Assembly (NCBI GenBank): GCA_964370855.1
Contig: CAYJMF010000184.1
Coordinates: forward strand, 1 to 6,537
Source of the DNA: JAKLKS01 sp964370855
Lineage (GTDB): Bacteria; Planctomycetota; JAJSAM01; JAKLKS01
Direction: 5' to 3'
DNA: 6,537 bases
Below the pieces are notes generated by a model. It had not been told where the DNA came from. It did no database searches and was given only the letters and a program-made list of their open reading frames with translations. This document shows, in pieces, positions 3,890-6,537 of this stretch. Numbering within the stretch: position 1 is the first letter of the stretch; the number at the start of each line of letters is the position of its first letter. Made by a program: the position numbers and the translations under genes.

Positions 3890-6537
3890 CTACCAGTCCT
3901 CCTCGACCTCCCCGTCGTCGGGGGGCGGAAGGGGCGCCGGCCCGGGGGGAGGGGCGGTCCCCTCCAGCATCATGCGGAGATCGACCTCGTAGCCGTCCAG
4001 GATGTCCACCTGCGCGACGGCGTCCTTCATCCCCTGCTTGCGGAGGGTGACCGTGGCCCGGCCCGCGGGGATCCCCTCCCGCAGCAGCGTCCCCTCCGCG
4101 TTGGTCTGGGTGGCCTCCCTCTGCACCTTCTGCCAGTCCACGTTGCGGCCGCCGGAGCTCTGCCACGCCCTCTGCCAGATCTTCCCCCAGTTGAGCTGGA
4201 CCTCCTCCCCCGCCGCGTTCTGCACGGAGGCGAAGGCCCCCTCCACGGGGCGCCCCTCGGGGTCCGTCGCGTGGATGAGGACGGCCCCCCCCTCGCGCAG
4301 GGTGAAGTCCATCTCGGCGTCCACGCCCCCGCCGATGTTGATGCGGCGGGTCTCCATCATCCGGTTGTCGTGGTTCGCCATGATGACCCAGTTCCCGTCG
4401 GCCATGGCGGCGAAGAAGGCGACCCCCTCGTTGTCCGTCTGCAGGTAGTACTCGTTGTTCCACCCGCCGTCGGGGGTGGCGCGGCCGGCGCTGACGCTCA
4501 CCCCCTCGAGGGGCTGGCCCGAGGTGTCGCGCACGGACACCTTGAGCCTCCCCCCGACGGTGAGGACGACGCGGAGGTTCCCGATGACGGTCCCCGGCCC
4601 CACCACGAGGTTCCCCACGCGGTTGGAGATCTTGTTGCCCGTGACGGCAACGATGCCCACCTGGCCCTCGGGCACGTCGTTGAGGACGAACTTCCCCTCG
4701 CGGTCGGCGAAGTCCTGCTGGTTGCAGACGTAGCCCGCGCCCTGGGGGTTCCCCTCGGAATCCACCTCGAGGTAGACGCGGATGTTGAAGTTCGGCACCG
4801 GCGTCGTGCCGTCGGGCTCGTAGACGACCCCCTCGACCCGGGCCGTGGGGAGGAGGGTGACCTGGAGCTCGCGGGTGCCGGCGACGATGCCCGACATGGA
4901 GAGCTGGGCGTAACCCGTGGCGACGAAGTTGAGCTGGTAGGCCCCGTCCCGGAGGCCGTCCATGACGAAGAACCCCTCCTCGTTGGTGCGCACCTCCGCC
5001 CGCTGCACCCATTCGTTGGAGCCCTCGCTCCCCATGACCCATCCCCAGGCCGTGGCGGAGACGCCGGTGACGAACTCGCCGGCGAGGTTGCGCACCCGCC
5101 CGGTGATGGTGGACCCCTTGCGGAGGAGGAAGTCGAGGCCCGGGAGCTCCCCGTCGGCGGGGGCGGTGAGGTTGCCGCGGCTCTCCGGCGCGTAGCCCTC
5201 GAGGTTGAGGCGGAGGGAGTAGGTGCCGAGCGGCACGGCGGGGATCTGCCAGGTGCCGTCGGCGAGGCTGTAGCCGACGAGGTCGGGGATCCAGAACCAG
5301 CCGCCGTCGTTCTGGTTCCACTGCCGGTCGAGGTTGAAGGAGACGCCGGCCAGCGGCTCCCCCTCCTCGTCCTTGACGACCCCCTTGAAGGTCGCGCCGG
5401 CCTGGAGGAGGATGCGGATGGAGACTTCGGAGCCGGACCGCACCTCGAGGGGGTCGGACCGGCTGAGGGCGAACCCCTCGGCGAGGGCGAAGAGGCGCCC
5501 GCCCCTCATGGCCGGCACCGACTCGAGGACGAACTTCCCCTCGGCGTCGGCGACGGCGACGTCCTCGGGGACGCCGGTCATGAGGTCGCCGGGGTCGAGG
5601 CCGACGCGGGCCCCCGCGGCCGGGGATCCGTCGGGGAGGAGGACGACGCCGGTGACCTTGCCGCCGCGGCCGATCTCGACGTCCTTCTCGATGTCCTGGG
5701 TGGGATCGCCTTGTACCTGGATCCAGACCCACTGCTCCGGGTAGCCCTTGGCGCTGACGCGGAGCGACAGGCCCCACTGGCCGAAGGGGGAGGGGAGCTC
5801 GAACTTCCCGTCCTCGCCGCTGACGGCGGACTTGGCCTCGTCCCAGGTCTTGATGTTCGCTCCGGCGACGGGGACCTGGGTCTCGCGGTCCACGACGCGG
5901 CCCTTCAGCTTCCCCCCCTTGACGACGGGGATCTCCTTGACGGTCTCCTTGTTCTCGAAGACCTCGATGTCCTCGAGGTTGACGAACCGGTGCTCCGGGG
6001 GGACGACCTCCATCCAGAGCCGGCCCGGGGGAACGGAGGGGAACCGGCACTCCCCCTTCTCGTCGGTGCGGCCGGCCTCGTACCAGTCGCCCCTCTGGCT
6101 CCAACCGGAGACGAAGCAGTCCTTGACGGGGGCGCCGGTCTCGGCGTCCACGACGCGGAGGAGGAGGTTGCCGCCGGACTTGAGGTTGAACTCGAGACGG
6201 GATCCGGTGGAGACGGGCTTGCGCTCCGAGGCGTACCCCTCGGCGCGGGCGACGGCGGAGAGGTGGGCCTTGGGGAGGGGGCCGAGGACGAACTCGCCGT
6301 CCTTGTTGGTCTTCGCGCTGGCGAGGACCTCCCAGCGGGACTTCCTCCACCTCTCGGCGGAGACGACGGCGCCGGGGAGGGGGGCGCCCTTGGAGTCGCG
6401 GACGATGCCGCGGATGGATTCGCCGGCGGGGACCTGGGGGAGGGCGTCGGGGTCGGGGGGCTTCTCCTCGGGCTCCTCGGGGGGGGCGGCCGCGATGCGG
6501 AGGGGGTGCACCAGCGCCTTCACCCCCCCGAGGCAGG
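3890..6537 (-). CDS. Nine-repeat carboxypeptidase-regulatory-like surface protein, N-terminus cut off by window edge
   Basis: The frame is open through the window edge (CLGGVKALVHPLRI reads continuously), so the GTG at 6523 is probably not the start and the N-terminal signal or anchor lies outside. Numbered from that GTG (877 residues), a Pro/Glu linker (13-34) precedes nine units of about 80-105 residues, starting near 37, 118, 205, 288, 377, 471, 561, 658 and 746. Each follows the carboxypeptidase regulatory-like pattern: G-x-V, then G-x-P-x-x-G-A/V, then T-D/N-x-x-G-x-F, then P-x-G, then A-x-G-Y and a final hydrophobic strand (clear in 38-110, 208-285, 378-467 and 473-558; weaker in units 2 and 7-9). 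These form Ig-like beta-sandwich domains. The protein ends in a Pro-rich, acidic tail (856-877, ending EEDW), with no C-terminal sorting signal. No peptidase catalytic residues are present, so it is a stalk or binding protein rather than an enzyme. The M28 gene follows by 37 bp. Confidence 0.9.
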   Translation of the reverse strand, partial: CLGGVKALVHPLRIAAAPPEEPEEKPPDPDALPQVPAGESIRGIVRDSKGAPLPGAVVSAERWRKSRWEVLASAKTNKDGEFVLGPLPKAHLSAVARAEGYASERKPVSTGSRLEFNLKSGGNLLLRVVDAETGAPVKDCFVSGWSQRGDWYEAGRTDEKGECRFPSVPPGRLWMEVVPPEHRFVNLEDIEVFENKETVKEIPVVKGGKLKGRVVDRETQVPVAGANIKTWDEAKSAVSGEDGKFELPSPFGQWGLSLRVSAKGYPEQWVWIQVQGDPTQDIEKDVEIGRGGKVTGVVLLPDGSPAAGARVGLDPGDLMTGVPEDVAVADAEGKFVLESVPAMRGGRLFALAEGFALSRSDPLEVRSGSEVSIRILLQAGATFKGVVKDEEGEPLAGVSFNLDRQWNQNDGGWFWIPDLVGYSLADGTWQIPAVPLGTYSLRLNLEGYAPESRGNLTAPADGELPGLDFLLRKGSTITGRVRNLAGEFVTGVSATAWGWVMGSEGSNEWVQRAEVRTNEEGFFVMDGLRDGAYQLNFVATGYAQLSMSGIVAGTRELQVTLLPTARVEGVVYEPDGTTPVPNFNIRVYLEVDSEGNPQGAGYVCNQQDFADREGKFVLNDVPEGQVGIVAVTGNKISNRVGNLVVGPGTVIGNLRVVLTVGGRLKVSVRDTSGQPLEGVSVSAGRATPDGGWNNEYYLQTDNEGVAFFAAMADGNWVIMANHDNRMMETRRINIGGGVDAEMDFTLREGGAVLIHATDPEGRPVEGAFASVQNAAGEEVQLNWGKIWQRAWQSSGGRNVDWQKVQREATQTNAEGTLLREGIPAGRATVTLRKQGMKDAVAQVDILDGYEVDLRMMLEGTAPPPGPAPLPPPDDGEVEEDW

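Noticed and set aside
2353..4050. Long plus-strand open frame (565 codons) opposite the M28 peptidase
   Set aside because: It is antisense to a gene with complete catalytic motifs, and its product is Arg/Gly/Pro/Glu-rich low complexity without any recognisable domain. Long shadow frames are expected at this GC.
3027..6350. 1107-codon minus-strand open frame overlapping both the repeat protein and the M28 gene
   Set aside because: It is a different frame of the same DNA, Arg/Pro-rich and without domains, and crosses two well-supported genes.
6490..6537. GTG at 6523 as the true start, or the upstream Cys as a lipobox
   Set aside because: The frame stays open to the window edge, no ribosome site is visible, and CLGG is not preceded by visible lipobox residues because the window ends there; a real start is more likely outside.

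Overview
The window is very GC-rich bacterial DNA (about 70% by eye, not counted). It carries five protein genes, all on the minus strand, and their third codon positions are strongly G/C-biased. Three of the products look exported: a tandem-repeat beta-sandwich protein, an M28 metallopeptidase with a PDZ domain, and a small secreted two-repeat protein. That mix of high GC, secreted carboxypeptidase-regulatory-like repeat proteins and an M28-PDZ peptidase fits a Planctomycetota-like or similar Gram-negative environmental lineage. This is inference from gene style only; no marker gene here settles the taxonomy.

Layout in transcription order (from high to low coordinates): (a) 6537-3890, a large protein of nine carboxypeptidase-regulatory-like repeats, cut by the window edge at its N-terminus; (b) 37 bp later, 3852-2377, a secreted M28 aminopeptidase-type protein with a C-terminal PDZ domain; (c) 44 bp later, 2332-1415, a secreted 305-residue protein made of two diverged copies of one domain, family not recognised; (d) a 164 bp gap (1251-1414) almost filled by a 96 bp structured element, a 27-bp inverted repeat enclosing a second hairpin; (e) 1250-546, a HAD-superfamily phosphatase or phosphomutase; (f) overlapping it by 4 bp (GTGA), 549-1, the N-terminal part of a SirB1/transglutaminase-like protein, cut by the other window edge and containing a 22-bp G tract.

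Genes a to c look like one operon for secreted or cell-surface proteins, possibly for peptide or polymer processing at the envelope. Genes e and f look like a second, translationally coupled pair. The hairpin element between them probably ends the first unit. No RNA genes, CRISPR arrays, insertion sequences or defence systems were seen. The points most worth a second look are the 96 bp inverted-repeat element, the G22 tract inside a coding frame, the unrecognised duplicated-domain protein, and the tryptophan-rich loops that recur in the big repeat protein.
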